Of a stretch of 64,000 nucleotides of DNA, positions 16,680-24,960 are shown piece by piece; within the stretch, counting starts at the first letter, position 1; the number at the start of each line of letters is the position of its first letter. Where the stretch lies: NCBI GenBank assembly GCA_019359515.1, contig JAHHHC010000004.1:87136-151135 (forward strand), in the 5' to 3' direction. Below the pieces are notes generated by a model. It saw only the letters and a list, made by a program, of their open reading frames with translations. It had not been told where the DNA came from and made no database searches. The DNA is from Desmonostoc vinosum HA7617-LM4. GTDB taxonomy: Bacteria > Cyanobacteriota > Cyanobacteriia > Cyanobacteriales > Nostocaceae. The translations under genes were made by a program, and so were the position numbers.

Positions 16680-18041
16680 ATGCAGGTTTCGGAAAGTTTT
16701 GTTGATAAGGGTGCAACGGCTAGTTTAAAGAATTTAAAGGGGTTTGATGTTCAGCATCCACCTGATCCTAAGTTAATTGATAGTTGTGTACATTGTGGGT
16801 TTTGTCTTTCGACTTGTCCTAGTTATCGGGTGATTGGTAAGGAGATGGATTCTCCTAGAGGACGTATCTATTTAATGGATGCAATTAATGAGGGTGAAAT
16901 TGCACTGAATACGGCAACGACGGAACATTTTGATTCTTGTTTGGGGTGTTTGGCTTGTGTGACGACTTGCCCTTCTGGTGTGCAGTATGACAAGTTAATT
17001 TCTGCAACTCGTCATCAGGTGGAACGAAATTATTCTCGCAGTTTGCCTGATAGATTAGTTCGTAAGTTGATATTTTCGCTGTTTCCATATCCAAAGGTTT
17101 TACGAGTATTTTTAGTGCCTTTGTTGGTTTATCAAAGGTTGGGTTTTGATAAGTTGGTTCGGGCTACGGGTTTACTTCAGAAGATATCGCCTCGTTTGGC
17201 GGCGATGGAGTCAATTTTACCTGCAATTACTCTCAAATCTTTTCAAGATAATTTACCAACTGTAATTCGCGCCCAGGGGGAAAAGCGTTATCGGGTTGGG
17301 GTGATTTTGGGATGTGTGCAACAGCTGTTTTTCTCACCAGTGAATGAGGCAACGGTGAGGGTTTTGACGGCGAATGGTTGTGAGGTTGTAATTCCGAAAT
17401 CGCAAGGCTGTTGTGCAGCACTTCCTGAACATCAAGGACAAACGGTACAGGCACAGGCTTTAGCTAGGCAAATGATTGATAGTTTTGCCAAGACTGATGT
17501 TGATTTTGTGATTATTAATGCTGCTGGTTGTGGTCATACTTTGAAAGAGTATGGTCATATATTAGCAGATGACCCAGAGTATCGAGAAAAGGCTCAGGAT
17601 TTTGCTGCTAAGGTAAAGGATGCTCAAGAGTTTTTAGCAACTGTGGGGTTAACTACAAAGTTGTCGCCTTTGAGTGATAATTCTTTGAATTTGGTTTATC
17701 AGGATGCTTGTCATTTATTGCATGGACAAAAGATTAGTGTGCAACCACGTCAGTTGTTACGGCAAATACCAGGGGTGAAGTTGAGGGAACCAATTGATGC
17801 GGCTTTGTGTTGTGGTAGTGCTGGGGTTTATAATATGCTGCAACCAGAGGTGGCTGAGGAATTGGGTAAGCAAAAAGTACAGAATTTGTTGAATACTGGT
17901 GCTGATTTGATTGCTTCTGCTAACCCTGGTTGTACTTTGCAAATTACTAAGCATTTAAAGTTGCAAGGTCAAGAAATTTCGGTGATGCATCCAATGGAGT
18001 TGTTGGATTATTCAATTCGGGGTGTGAAGTTAGGTTTGTAG
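16680..18041 (+). CDS. glcF: glycolate oxidase/dehydrogenase iron-sulfur subunit GlcF
   Basis: A 453-aa protein. Two 4Fe-4S motifs lie near the N-terminus: CVHCGFCLSTCPSYR and CLGCLACVTTCPSG. Two cysteine-rich CCG domains follow (QGCCAALPEHQGQ, later ALCCGSAGVYNM). This is the standard layout of GlcF and related heterodisulfide reductase-like electron carriers, which pass electrons from the flavin subunits to the quinone pool. The gene starts 45 bases after glcE. I choose the ATG at 16680 (MQVSESFVDKG), with GGGGAG upstream; an ATG at 16650 would add ten residues. Confidence 0.9.
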   Translation: MQVSESFVDKGATASLKNLKGFDVQHPPDPKLIDSCVHCGFCLSTCPSYRVIGKEMDSPRGRIYLMDAINEGEIALNTATTEHFDSCLGCLACVTTCPSGVQYDKLISATRHQVERNYSRSLPDRLVRKLIFSLFPYPKVLRVFLVPLLVYQRLGFDKLVRATGLLQKISPRLAAMESILPAITLKSFQDNLPTVIRAQGEKRYRVGVILGCVQQLFFSPVNEATVRVLTANGCEVVIPKSQGCCAALPEHQGQTVQAQALARQMIDSFAKTDVDFVIINAAGCGHTLKEYGHILADDPEYREKAQDFAAKVKDAQEFLATVGLTTKLSPLSDNSLNLVYQDACHLLHGQKISVQPRQLLRQIPGVKLREPIDAALCCGSAGVYNMLQPEVAEELGKQKVQNLLNTGADLIASANPGCTLQITKHLKLQGQEISVMHPMELLDYSIRGVKLGL

Positions 18042-18164
18042 GAATTTAGCGTTGCTGATTGAAAATAATATAGATAACAATAAACCAAAGATTCCGAAAG
18101 AGCCGCTTTGCCATCTGTATAATCACTGCAATGGGCGTGTTAGGCTGATTTCGGGTAATTGGCG

Positions 18165-19469
18165 ATGAAACTGGATTTAGTCAGGTTTTTCCAGGCTTGC
18201 AACCCTAGCAAGACTCTGGTAATCAGCAAAGCAGAGGATAGGCAGTATTATATTGATTTCTCGAAGGTGCGGGGCGGTAAGATTATTGAGGAGCTAGGGC
18301 GAACTATTACCCGCCTTTCACCGAATGAACCAACTTGTCAATTATTTACTGGCCATATCGGGTGTGGCAAGTCTACTGAGTTACTGCGGTTAAAGGCAGA
18401 GTTGGAACAGCAGGGGTTTCATGTGGTTTATTTCGAGTCCAGCCAAGGGTTGGATATGGCTGATGTTGATGTTACAGATATTTTACTGGCGATCGCCCGC
18501 GAAGTCAGTCAAAGTTTAGAAGCAATCAAAATTAATATCAAGCCGGGATACTTTCAAAATCTGTTCACAGAAATTATTGATTTTCTGCAAACCCCAATAG
18601 ACCTTTCCGCAGAGGCTGAGTTATCTGTAGGTATTGCCAAAATTACGGCTAAAACTAAGGATAGTCCTAAACTCCGCAGTCAGTTACGGCAGTATTTAGA
18701 ACCACGCACCAACGGCATTTTAGAATCGATTAACAAAGAATTACTCAAACCTGCCAAAGATAAACTCAAGCAGCAAGGTAAAAAAGGACTGGTGGTAATC
18801 GTCGATAATCTCGACCGGGTAGATAATTCTTTAAAGCCATCGGGTTATTATCAACCAGAATATCTATTTGTTGAACGCGGTGAACAGTTAAATCAATTAA
18901 GTTGTCACGTTGTCTATACAATTCCCTTAGTATTGATTTTTTCCAACGCATTAGGCAGATTAACAAATCGCTTTGGCGTAGACCCCAAGGTTTTGCCTAT
19001 GGTTCCTGTACAACTACAAGATGGGACTCAATTTACACAGGGAGTCACACTACTGCAACAAATGGTCATGGCTAGGGCCTTTCCCACTGTGAGTTGGGAA
19101 CAAAGTCGTAATTTAATTACAGAAGTCTTTGATAGTCCTCAAACATTAGAAAGACTGTGCTTAGTTAGCGGTGGTCATTTGCGTAACTTGCTCATGTTAT
19201 TATTTCGCTGTCTTCAACAAGAAGACCCTCCCATTTCGCAGGAGTGTATAAACAGAGTCATTAAACAACGCCGCAATGAACTAACTTTAGCAATTACCCC
19301 CGATGAATGGGAATTACTCAGAGAGGTAGCGCAAGAAAAAAACTTAAGAGGTCATGAAAGATACGAACTTTTGCTCCGCAGCATGTTTGTATTTGAATAT
19401 CGTGACGAGGATGGTTCCTGGTTTGATATCAACCCAATTTTGGCAGAGGCTAAAGAATTTGGGTTATAA
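18165..19469 (+). CDS. P-loop ATPase of a two-gene NTPase/WD40 module (module A)
   Basis: A 434-aa soluble protein. Walker A is FTGHIGCGKST near residues 61-71, and Walker B is LVVIVDNLDRV near 209-219. A sensor-like strand follows (VVYTIPLVLIF), then SGGHLRNLLMLLFRCLQ and a C-terminal winged-helix-like block ending MFVFEYRDEDGSWFDINPIL. The layout is AAA/STAND-like. The same motifs occur in order in the product of 32927-34219 (FTGHRGCGKST, VIIDDLDKL, YTIPIAVL, SGGVLRELIRI, YVLEYRNDETWYDVHPII), so the two are paralogues. The next gene codes for a STAND/WD40 protein, while the paralogue precedes a TPR protein. The ATG at 18165 is preferred over TTG at 18159. ATP hydrolysis is inferred; the physiological role is unknown. 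Confidence 0.8.
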   Translation: MKLDLVRFFQACNPSKTLVISKAEDRQYYIDFSKVRGGKIIEELGRTITRLSPNEPTCQLFTGHIGCGKSTELLRLKAELEQQGFHVVYFESSQGLDMADVDVTDILLAIAREVSQSLEAIKINIKPGYFQNLFTEIIDFLQTPIDLSAEAELSVGIAKITAKTKDSPKLRSQLRQYLEPRTNGILESINKELLKPAKDKLKQQGKKGLVVIVDNLDRVDNSLKPSGYYQPEYLFVERGEQLNQLSCHVVYTIPLVLIFSNALGRLTNRFGVDPKVLPMVPVQLQDGTQFTQGVTLLQQMVMARAFPTVSWEQSRNLITEVFDSPQTLERLCLVSGGHLRNLLMLLFRCLQQEDPPISQECINRVIKQRRNELTLAITPDEWELLREVAQEKNLRGHERYELLLRSMFVFEYRDEDGSWFDINPILAEAKEFGL

Positions 19470-19482
19470 CTCATCTTAGTTC

Positions 19483-19554
19483 GTAGGTTGGGTTGAGGAA
19501 CGAAACCCAACACCAAGACCTATGTTGGGTTTCACTTCGTTCAACCCAACCTAC
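19483..19554. repeat. long imperfect palindrome (GTAGGTTGGGTT family)
   Basis: The left arm GTAGGTTGGGTTGAGGAACG is mirrored by TCGTTCAACCCAACCTAC at the right end, with the inner arms AAACCCAAC and GTTGGGTTT. The whole forms a long hairpin between the ATPase and STAND genes. A shorter 11-bp-stem member of the family lies at 60964-60994. Confidence 0.75.
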
Positions 19555-19641
19555 AGCTACAGCTATTACTTTTCACACCAGATTTTAATTACAAATTACG
19601 AACTTGTACTGAGCGAAGTCGAAATATTACGAATTAGTCTT

Positions 19642-22600
19642 ATGAGTAATAACCGCGAACCACCAGAAAACTTAGATGCTGACAGTGAGAGTTCATTAAA
19701 AACTCTAGTACGAGCGATCGCTTTTTCTCAAGGACAATTTTCGCTGATATTACTGCGTTGTAATTATATTGCTTTACGTCAACACATTGTACAACGTTTG
19801 CATCAAATATCTCCTGTGACAATTCGTGAAATTACTCTCCCTGCATCAGTCAAAACACTTTACACAAATATATCTGAACAACTCGGTGATGAACAACCAC
19901 CAGCGCTAATGGTTTTTGGTTTAGAGTCAGTAAAAGATATCGATACTGTTTTGACTTCAGCTAACCAAGTTAGAGAAGAGTTTAGAAAAAAATTCCAGTT
20001 TCCAATACTGTTGTGGGTGAACGACCAAGTATTTCAAAAACTCATTCGCTTAGCCGCAGATTTGGAAAATTGGGCTACCACTATTGCCTTTCAAAATACT
20101 ACCAATAATTTAATTAACTTCATGCAACAACAAATAGATACAATCTTTGCTGGTAATATCACTCCAAACCCTCAAACTTGCTGGGAATTAGAAACAGCAC
20201 GTCAGGATTTGCAAAACCGTGGAGAATTATTAGACTTAGCAATTCAAGCCAGTATAGAATTTGTCATTGGTTTGCACGATTATCTATATGACAGCGTAGA
20301 TACTGCTTTAGCACATTATCAACAAAGTTTAGATTATTGGCAACAAGTTAATCATTTAGAACGACAAGGCAAACTACTAGTTAATATCGCCTTAGTTCAT
20401 ATCCGAAAAGCTCAAAAAAATCTGCTAGATAATCTAAGCTATTGGCAAGAAGCAAAAAATTATCTTCAGCAAGCCATTGATACTTTTAAACAAGCACAAC
20501 GCATAGATTTAGTCGCTCAACATATTAGTAAACTAGGTGAAGTTCTACGACAACTAAAAGCTTGGGATGAGTTGCAAAGTCTTGCCCAAGAAGCTTTAAC
20601 ACTACATCAAAATGGTGATAATTCTCTACAAATAGCACAAGATTACGGCTTTTTAGCAGAAGTAGCTTTAGAAAAGTTTCATTGGGATGAAGCAAATCAG
20701 CTTGCTCAACAAGCACTGCTAATATTAGCTAGCATATCCAATATACGCTCACATGAGTGTAGCTTATATCGATTGATTATAGCGAAAGCACAACAAGGAT
20801 TAGGTCAAATTCCAGCAGCAATTAGCAGTTTAGCAGCAGTCAAATCAGAAAGTGATCCTCAATATAATCCACAACTATATATTTCTATTTTAGAGAGATT
20901 ACGCTTACTCTACTTTGAGCAAAGTCAATATTTAGATGCTTTCAATATTAAGCAAGAGCAACTAAAAATTGAACAGCAATATGGTTTTCGTGCTTTTATT
21001 GGTGCATCATATCTCAATCCTCAGCGACAGGTAATTAATTTGGCACAGCTGCAAATCGAAAGTCCTGAAACAATTGCTCAAGAAATTGCTGCTTCTGGGC
21101 GTGGGAAGGATGTCAAGCGTTTGCGCGACAAAATTAGCAGTACTGAACATAAATTGATTGTAATTCATGGTCAGTCGGGTGTAGGGAAAAGCTCAATTTT
21201 ACAGGCAGGTTTAATACCAGCACTACAACAACCTGTAGGCGAACGAGATGCTTTACCTTTATTAATACGAGTTTATACAGATTGGATAAAAGTATTAGGA
21301 CAGAGTTTAGCAGAGGGTTATGAAGAAGTTAGAGGTAAGAAATTAACTGTCAATCTTGAGTCAACAGCAGCAATTATAGAACAGTTGCGGAAAAATGCTA
21401 ACCGTAATTTATTAACGGTCTTAATTTTTGATCAATTTGAAGAATTTTTCGTTTATACCGACCAAGGGAAAAGACGACCCTTTTATGAGTTTCTGCGCGT
21501 TTGTTTAGACATCCCTTTTGTCAAGGTAATTCTGTCTTTACGAGAAGATTATTTACATTATTTATTAGAGTTAGACCGTTTATTTAATTTAAGCGTTATT
21601 AATAATAATATTCTTGATAAAAATATCCGCTATTATTTGGGTAATTTTTCCCCAGATGATGCTAAATCTGTTATCGAGAGTTTGACAGAGAAAACACAGT
21701 TTTACTTAGAACCTTTGCTCATTGATGAATTAGTACGGGATTTAGCAGGTGAGTTTGGGGAAGTGCGTCCTATTGAATTACAAGTAGTTGGGACGCAACT
21801 GCAAACAGAGAAAATCACAACCTTAGAGAAATATCATCAGGCTGGTACTAAGAAAAAGTTAGTTGAGCGATTTTTAGAAGCAGTTATTAATGATTGTGGT
21901 GCAGAAAATGAGCGTGTTGCTCGATTAGTCTTATTTTTACTCACAGATGAAAACGATACTCGTCCTCTCAAAACTCGTGCTGAGTTGGCAGCAGATTTAG
22001 TTGCAGAAGTGGAAAAACTTGATTTGGTGTTGGGGATTTTTGTCAAATCAGGACTGGTCTTGTTATTGCGAGAATCTCCAGCCGACAGATATCAATTAGT
22101 TCATGATTATTTAGTATCTTTTATTCGTCAACAACAAGGAAGTGAGTTGTTAGCAGAACTTGCAAAGGTACGTGAGCAACAAAAGTTAACTGAAGAGGAA
22201 CTTAAACGTGTTGAGCAGAAAAATCAAATATTAGCTGATGCTCAACAAGAGGCTGATAAAAAAATTCGCCAAGGGCGGAATAGGTTGATGTTTAGTTCTG
22301 TTTTGTCTATAGGTTTATTAGTATTGGCTGGTTCGTTTACTGTAAGTAAGTTTAAAGAAGCAAACCAAGCCAGAAAAAATTTAATTCTGGTTAATAAACA
22401 AAAACAGGAGATAGAAAATCAGCTAGCAGAATTAAAGAAAACTTATGAATCAGGTGGTAAGAGTGTAAGTTTCAGCCCAGATGGCAAAAACATTGCCATT
22501 GCATCATCGGACAACACAGCGCGGTTGTGGAACCTCAGCGGGAAGCAGCTTGCGGAATTGAAAGGGCATCAAGGCGTTGTTACCAGTGTGAGTTTCAGCC

Positions 22601-23022
22601 CAGATGGCAAAACTATCGCCACCGCATCATCTGATGAAACAGCGCGGTTGTGGAACCTCAGCGGGAAGCAGCTTGCGGAATTGAAAGGGCATCAAGGCGT
22701 TGTTACCAGTGTGAGTTTCAGCCCAGATGGCAAAACTATCGCCACCGCATCATCTGATGAAACAGCGCGGTTGTGGAACCTCAACGGGCAGCAGCTTGCA
22801 GAATTTAAAGGGCATCAAGGCGATGTTTGGAGTGTAAGTTTCAGCCCAGATGGCAAAACCATCGCCACCGCATCATCTGGTGGGATAGCGCGGTTGTGGG
22901 CAGTAGAAAATTTCGACCAACTACTGGCGCGGAGTTGCAATTGGCTACACGATTATCTGAAGAATAACCTAAACCCAAACGATCACGATCGCCACCTCTG
23001 CGATGACATCAAATCAAACTAA
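19642..23022 (+). CDS. STAND NTPase with degenerate N-terminal NTPase-like domain, membrane helix and WD40 repeats (module A)
   Basis: A 1126-aa multidomain protein. Residues about 25-165 are a domain shared with the 720-aa TPR protein: strand FSLILLRCN without a P-loop, strand ALMVFGLES, then FPILLWVNDQVFQKLI. Residues 190-470 are helical, TPR-like. A STAND NTPase follows, with Walker A IVIHGQSGVGKSSILQAGLI near residue 510 and Walker B VLIFDQFEEFF near 595. A membrane helix (MFSSVLSIGLLVLAGSFTV) lies near 880-900, and four WD40 repeats near 935-1090 (SVSFSPDGKTIATASSDETA). The tail LARSCNWLHDYLKNN...DRHLC is the known C-terminal signature of cyanobacterial NACHT/WD40 proteins. The start at 19642 is preferred because the longer frame runs through dispersed repeats. 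A sensor or signalling role is likely. Confidence 0.8.
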   Translation: MSNNREPPENLDADSESSLKTLVRAIAFSQGQFSLILLRCNYIALRQHIVQRLHQISPVTIREITLPASVKTLYTNISEQLGDEQPPALMVFGLESVKDIDTVLTSANQVREEFRKKFQFPILLWVNDQVFQKLIRLAADLENWATTIAFQNTTNNLINFMQQQIDTIFAGNITPNPQTCWELETARQDLQNRGELLDLAIQASIEFVIGLHDYLYDSVDTALAHYQQSLDYWQQVNHLERQGKLLVNIALVHIRKAQKNLLDNLSYWQEAKNYLQQAIDTFKQAQRIDLVAQHISKLGEVLRQLKAWDELQSLAQEALTLHQNGDNSLQIAQDYGFLAEVALEKFHWDEANQLAQQALLILASISNIRSHECSLYRLIIAKAQQGLGQIPAAISSLAAVKSESDPQYNPQLYISILERLRLLYFEQSQYLDAFNIKQEQLKIEQQYGFRAFIGASYLNPQRQVINLAQLQIESPETIAQEIAASGRGKDVKRLRDKISSTEHKLIVIHGQSGVGKSSILQAGLIPALQQPVGERDALPLLIRVYTDWIKVLGQSLAEGYEEVRGKKLTVNLESTAAIIEQLRKNANRNLLTVLIFDQFEEFFVYTDQGKRRPFYEFLRVCLDIPFVKVILSLREDYLHYLLELDRLFNLSVINNNILDKNIRYYLGNFSPDDAKSVIESLTEKTQFYLEPLLIDELVRDLAGEFGEVRPIELQVVGTQLQTEKITTLEKYHQAGTKKKLVERFLEAVINDCGAENERVARLVLFLLTDENDTRPLKTRAELAADLVAEVEKLDLVLGIFVKSGLVLLLRESPADRYQLVHDYLVSFIRQQQGSELLAELAKVREQQKLTEEELKRVEQKNQILADAQQEADKKIRQGRNRLMFSSVLSIGLLVLAGSFTVSKFKEANQARKNLILVNKQKQEIENQLAELKKTYESGGKSVSFSPDGKNIAIASSDNTARLWNLSGKQLAELKGHQGVVTSVSFSPDGKTIATASSDETARLWNLSGKQLAELKGHQGVVTSVSFSPDGKTIATASSDETARLWNLNGQQLAEFKGHQGDVWSVSFSPDGKTIATASSGGIARLWAVENFDQLLARSCNWLHDYLKNNLNPNDHDRHLCDDIKSN
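22534..22779 (+). repeat. perfect 123-bp tandem duplication within the WD40 array
   Basis: Bases 22534-22656 and 22657-22779 are identical over all 123 positions, encoding one 41-residue WD40 blade twice. The flanking blades are similar but not identical. Zero silent changes imply a very recent duplication or gene conversion. Confidence 0.9.
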
Positions 23023-23041
23023 GTTTTGCTATTTTTACAGG

Positions 23042-23105
23042 CGATCGCCACCTCTGCGATGACATCAAATCAACTTAATCTTAGGCGATTTTAAAAGGCG
23101 ATCGC
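23042..23105. repeat. 64-bp direct repeat, copy 1 (derived from WD40-gene 3' end)
   Basis: Matches 23504-23567 at 63 of 64 bases. The first part (CGATCGCCACCTCTGCGATG and following) also matches the last codons of the WD40 gene at 22987-23019. A third short piece starts at 23097. The copies flank the 80-aa gene at 23214-23456. Confidence 0.8.
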
Positions 23106-23213
23106 CACCTCTGCGATCACTTTTTCACTGCAAAATAAACTGCAAACTAAAAAAACTCTAAAGAAGCAAAGATGAACCGTTACCAATAGTTTGTATTTTT
23201 GAGGATTACAAAC

Positions 23214-23456
23214 ATGACTGAAACAGCAACTCTAATACCGCTAAGCTCTGTTATTCCAGTTTTCACCGCAATCAGCGATCGCGATTGGGTACGGTTCAAG
23301 GAGCTTGAAGTAAGTTTTGCAAACACTCACGGTGTCGAAACTTGGGCAGATGTTTTCAACTTCCGAATCATGCCCGCACTAGAGCCTGATGCTAAAAGAT
23401 GGCTGTTAGTGACAAAATGCAGCCAAGGTATTAAGTCAGTCCAAATCTTAGATTAA
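23214..23456 (+). CDS. hypothetical small protein between repeats (80 aa)
   Basis: I choose ATG 23214 (MTETATLIPLSSVIPVF), with GAGG 10 bases upstream; the frame opens five codons earlier without a start site. The product is soluble and has no recognised domain: a short hydrophobic stretch near residues 7-18, then DRDWVRFKELEVSFANTHG and a C-terminal WLLVTKCSQGIKSVQIL. It lies between two 64-bp direct repeats that resemble the end of the upstream WD40 gene, so the gene may have arrived, or been kept, by repeat-mediated rearrangement. A functional link to module A is possible but unproven. Confidence 0.5.
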   Translation: MTETATLIPLSSVIPVFTAISDRDWVRFKELEVSFANTHGVETWADVFNFRIMPALEPDAKRWLLVTKCSQGIKSVQILD

Positions 23457-23474
23457 GGTCTTGTTGAGGCAGCA

Positions 23475-23540
23475 TGTCATTCTTATATAAAGAATAACCC
23501 AAACGATCGCCACCTCTGCGATGACATCAAATCAACTTAA
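23475..23540 (+). pseudogene. remnant of a WD40/NACHT-protein C-terminal tail
   Basis: Reading in frame from 23475 to the stop at 23540 gives CHSYIKNNPNDRHLCDDIKS plus one residue. This is the tail signature of the upstream WD40 protein (DYLKNN..DRHLCDDIKSN) without its body. The piece is the 5' part of the second 64-bp direct repeat. It is best read as debris of a duplicated or lost WD40 gene. Confidence 0.6.
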
Positions 23541-23567
23541 TTTTAGGCGATTTTAAAAGGCGATCGC
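23504..23567. repeat. 64-bp direct repeat, copy 2
   Basis: Differs from 23042-23105 at one base (T for C). The two copies are 462 bp apart and enclose the 80-aa gene. Downstream, 23568-23977 has no further gene except the 104-bp repeat at 23637-23740. Confidence 0.8.
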
Positions 23568-23636
23568 ATTTCATTAATTGCTTTGGCTCAACTCTCAACC
23601 ACTCAGTTGGTTGAGCGAAGTCGAAACCAACTGTTC

Positions 23637-23740
23637 TAAGCTGTTCCACATATAACTTGCATAATTAGGGCGGGCAAGATGCCCACCCCACAAGAGTTTT
23701 ATTTAATTTGATTATGTAATTTAGATGTTTTTTAGCTTAG
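23637..23740. repeat. 104-bp dispersed repeat, copy 1 (identical to 52767-52870)
   Basis: All 104 bases equal those at 52767-52870, in the same orientation. The core is a near-perfect hairpin, GGGCGGGCA-aga-TGCCCACCC, with AT-rich flanks. No coding frame is present, so it looks like a small non-autonomous mobile or structural repeat. Confidence 0.9.
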
Positions 23741-23977
23741 GAAATTTTTTCCTAGAAATCACTTAAGCATTTTTTACCAAAGTTAAAGCATTTATAATAA
23801 ACTTTCGCAAGAGATTTTATGAACTATTCTTACGAGGAGCTATAAAAATATTTCTTCCCTACTCCCTATGTTCAAGACAATATATATTCCCAGTTGTATA
23901 TACCTTGCTATAGATTCGTTCCTGTAAATCCAGGCTTAAAGTAAGGTGTAATAGGAATACTCAGAGAGTGAAAATTA

Positions 23978-24715
23978 ATGTCAGATGAGCATAAATTGGA
24001 AGAAGAGTTATTGTCACAAGAAGCTAAAAGGCGGCTATATGACCAACTAGATAAAGCAGAAAAAATAGACGTAGATGTGCAAACTGATTTGTTGAAAGTC
24101 GTGCAAGGACAGCTAGACGGTGTTTCGGTTACAGGTCAAGGATTAGTAATCAAAGAAGACATCCGCGTTCAGGAAATCAAAATCCAAACTGATAGTATTG
24201 CTGTTAATCCTTTCAGGGCAATTTTGGGTCAAATAGAGTTAAATGAGCCAGTAAATGCTATGGCTCGTGTTACGCTCACTGAAGTAGATATTAATCGTAC
24301 CTTATTATCAGACTTTACGCATAGTTATTTTAATACGTTTAATTTAGATGTAGATGGTGAAATTGTCAGTTTTGAACTGCAAGAAACTCAAATGTCATTA
24401 CCTGGTGATGGCAAAATGGAATTTAGGGGAAAAGTACTGCTAAAGGAAAAGGGAAATACTCGTCCTTTAGCATATATGGCAATGATTAGCCCACGCACGC
24501 GATCGCAACCTATATTATTAGAGAGTTTTCGCTGCATTCAGGGTGAAGGAATTTCACTGGAAATAATTACGGCATTGATACAGAAAGCAAAAGAATTGGT
24601 GGATTTAAACTATTTTGAGTTCGAGGATATGGCGTTACGCGTCAAAAGTCTCAACGTGCAAAAAGGTAGTTTAATACTTTTGGTAGAGGCTAAATTAAAG
24701 CAAATACCATCTTAA
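23978..24715 (+). CDS. DUF2993 (LmeA-like) domain protein
   Basis: A 245-aa protein whose residues 30-240 fit the DUF2993/LmeA family of lipid-binding, SMP-like beta folds: VDVQTDLLKVVQGQLDGVSV, LNEPVNAMARVTLTEVDINR and a terminal RVKSLNVQKGSLILLVEAKL. Cyanobacterial members are often cytosolic or thylakoid-associated and may bind lipids. Unlike many members, this one has no signal peptide but a charged N-terminal helix (EELLSQEAKRRLYDQLDKAE). It is monocistronic and followed by a TAATTCG repeat. Confidence 0.8.
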   Translation: MSDEHKLEEELLSQEAKRRLYDQLDKAEKIDVDVQTDLLKVVQGQLDGVSVTGQGLVIKEDIRVQEIKIQTDSIAVNPFRAILGQIELNEPVNAMARVTLTEVDINRTLLSDFTHSYFNTFNLDVDGEIVSFELQETQMSLPGDGKMEFRGKVLLKEKGNTRPLAYMAMISPRTRSQPILLESFRCIQGEGISLEIITALIQKAKELVDLNYFEFEDMALRVKSLNVQKGSLILLVEAKLKQIPS

Positions 24716-24753
24716 ATAATTCGTAATTCGTAATTCGTAATTCGTAATTAAAA

Positions 24754-24870
24754 GCGATTAGAAATCGCGGCTACACAGACAAAACCCACCTCCGTGGGTT
24801 TAAAATACATAACTTTTGGTTAGTCCACGGAGGTGGACTTTGCTTTGTGTAGTAGCGAATTCTATTCGCC
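24754..24870. repeat. long imperfect hairpin repeat, copy 1 (MITE-like)
   Basis: The arms ACAAAACCCACCTCCGTGG and CCACGGAGGTGGACTTTGC fold back on each other, with GCGATTAGAAATCGC and TAGCGAATTCTATTCG outside. The same structure occurs at 57293-57454, where a further 45-bp element has inserted. It lies between the DUF2993 gene and crtO. Confidence 0.75.
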
Positions 24871-24960
24871 CACAACTGATTTTGTAACTGGCGAATGATG
24901 TCAATTTAGTTAAAATTTTTTAATATTCAGAAAGATAGATATTTCATCAAAATTCCAACT

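Noticed and set aside
19522..19641. N-terminal extension of the STAND/WD40 gene
   Set aside because: The added 40 codons run through a dispersed palindrome and the ACTGAGCGAAGTCGAA repeat; they are not protein-like.
22450..22910. CRISPR array
   Set aside because: The 123-bp periodicity comes from WD40 blades in coding sequence; there are no short repeats with unique spacers.
24718..24747. Attachment site or CRISPR-like repeat (TAATTCG)
   Set aside because: A 7-bp tandem repeat found at several gene ends; no spacers and no integrase nearby.
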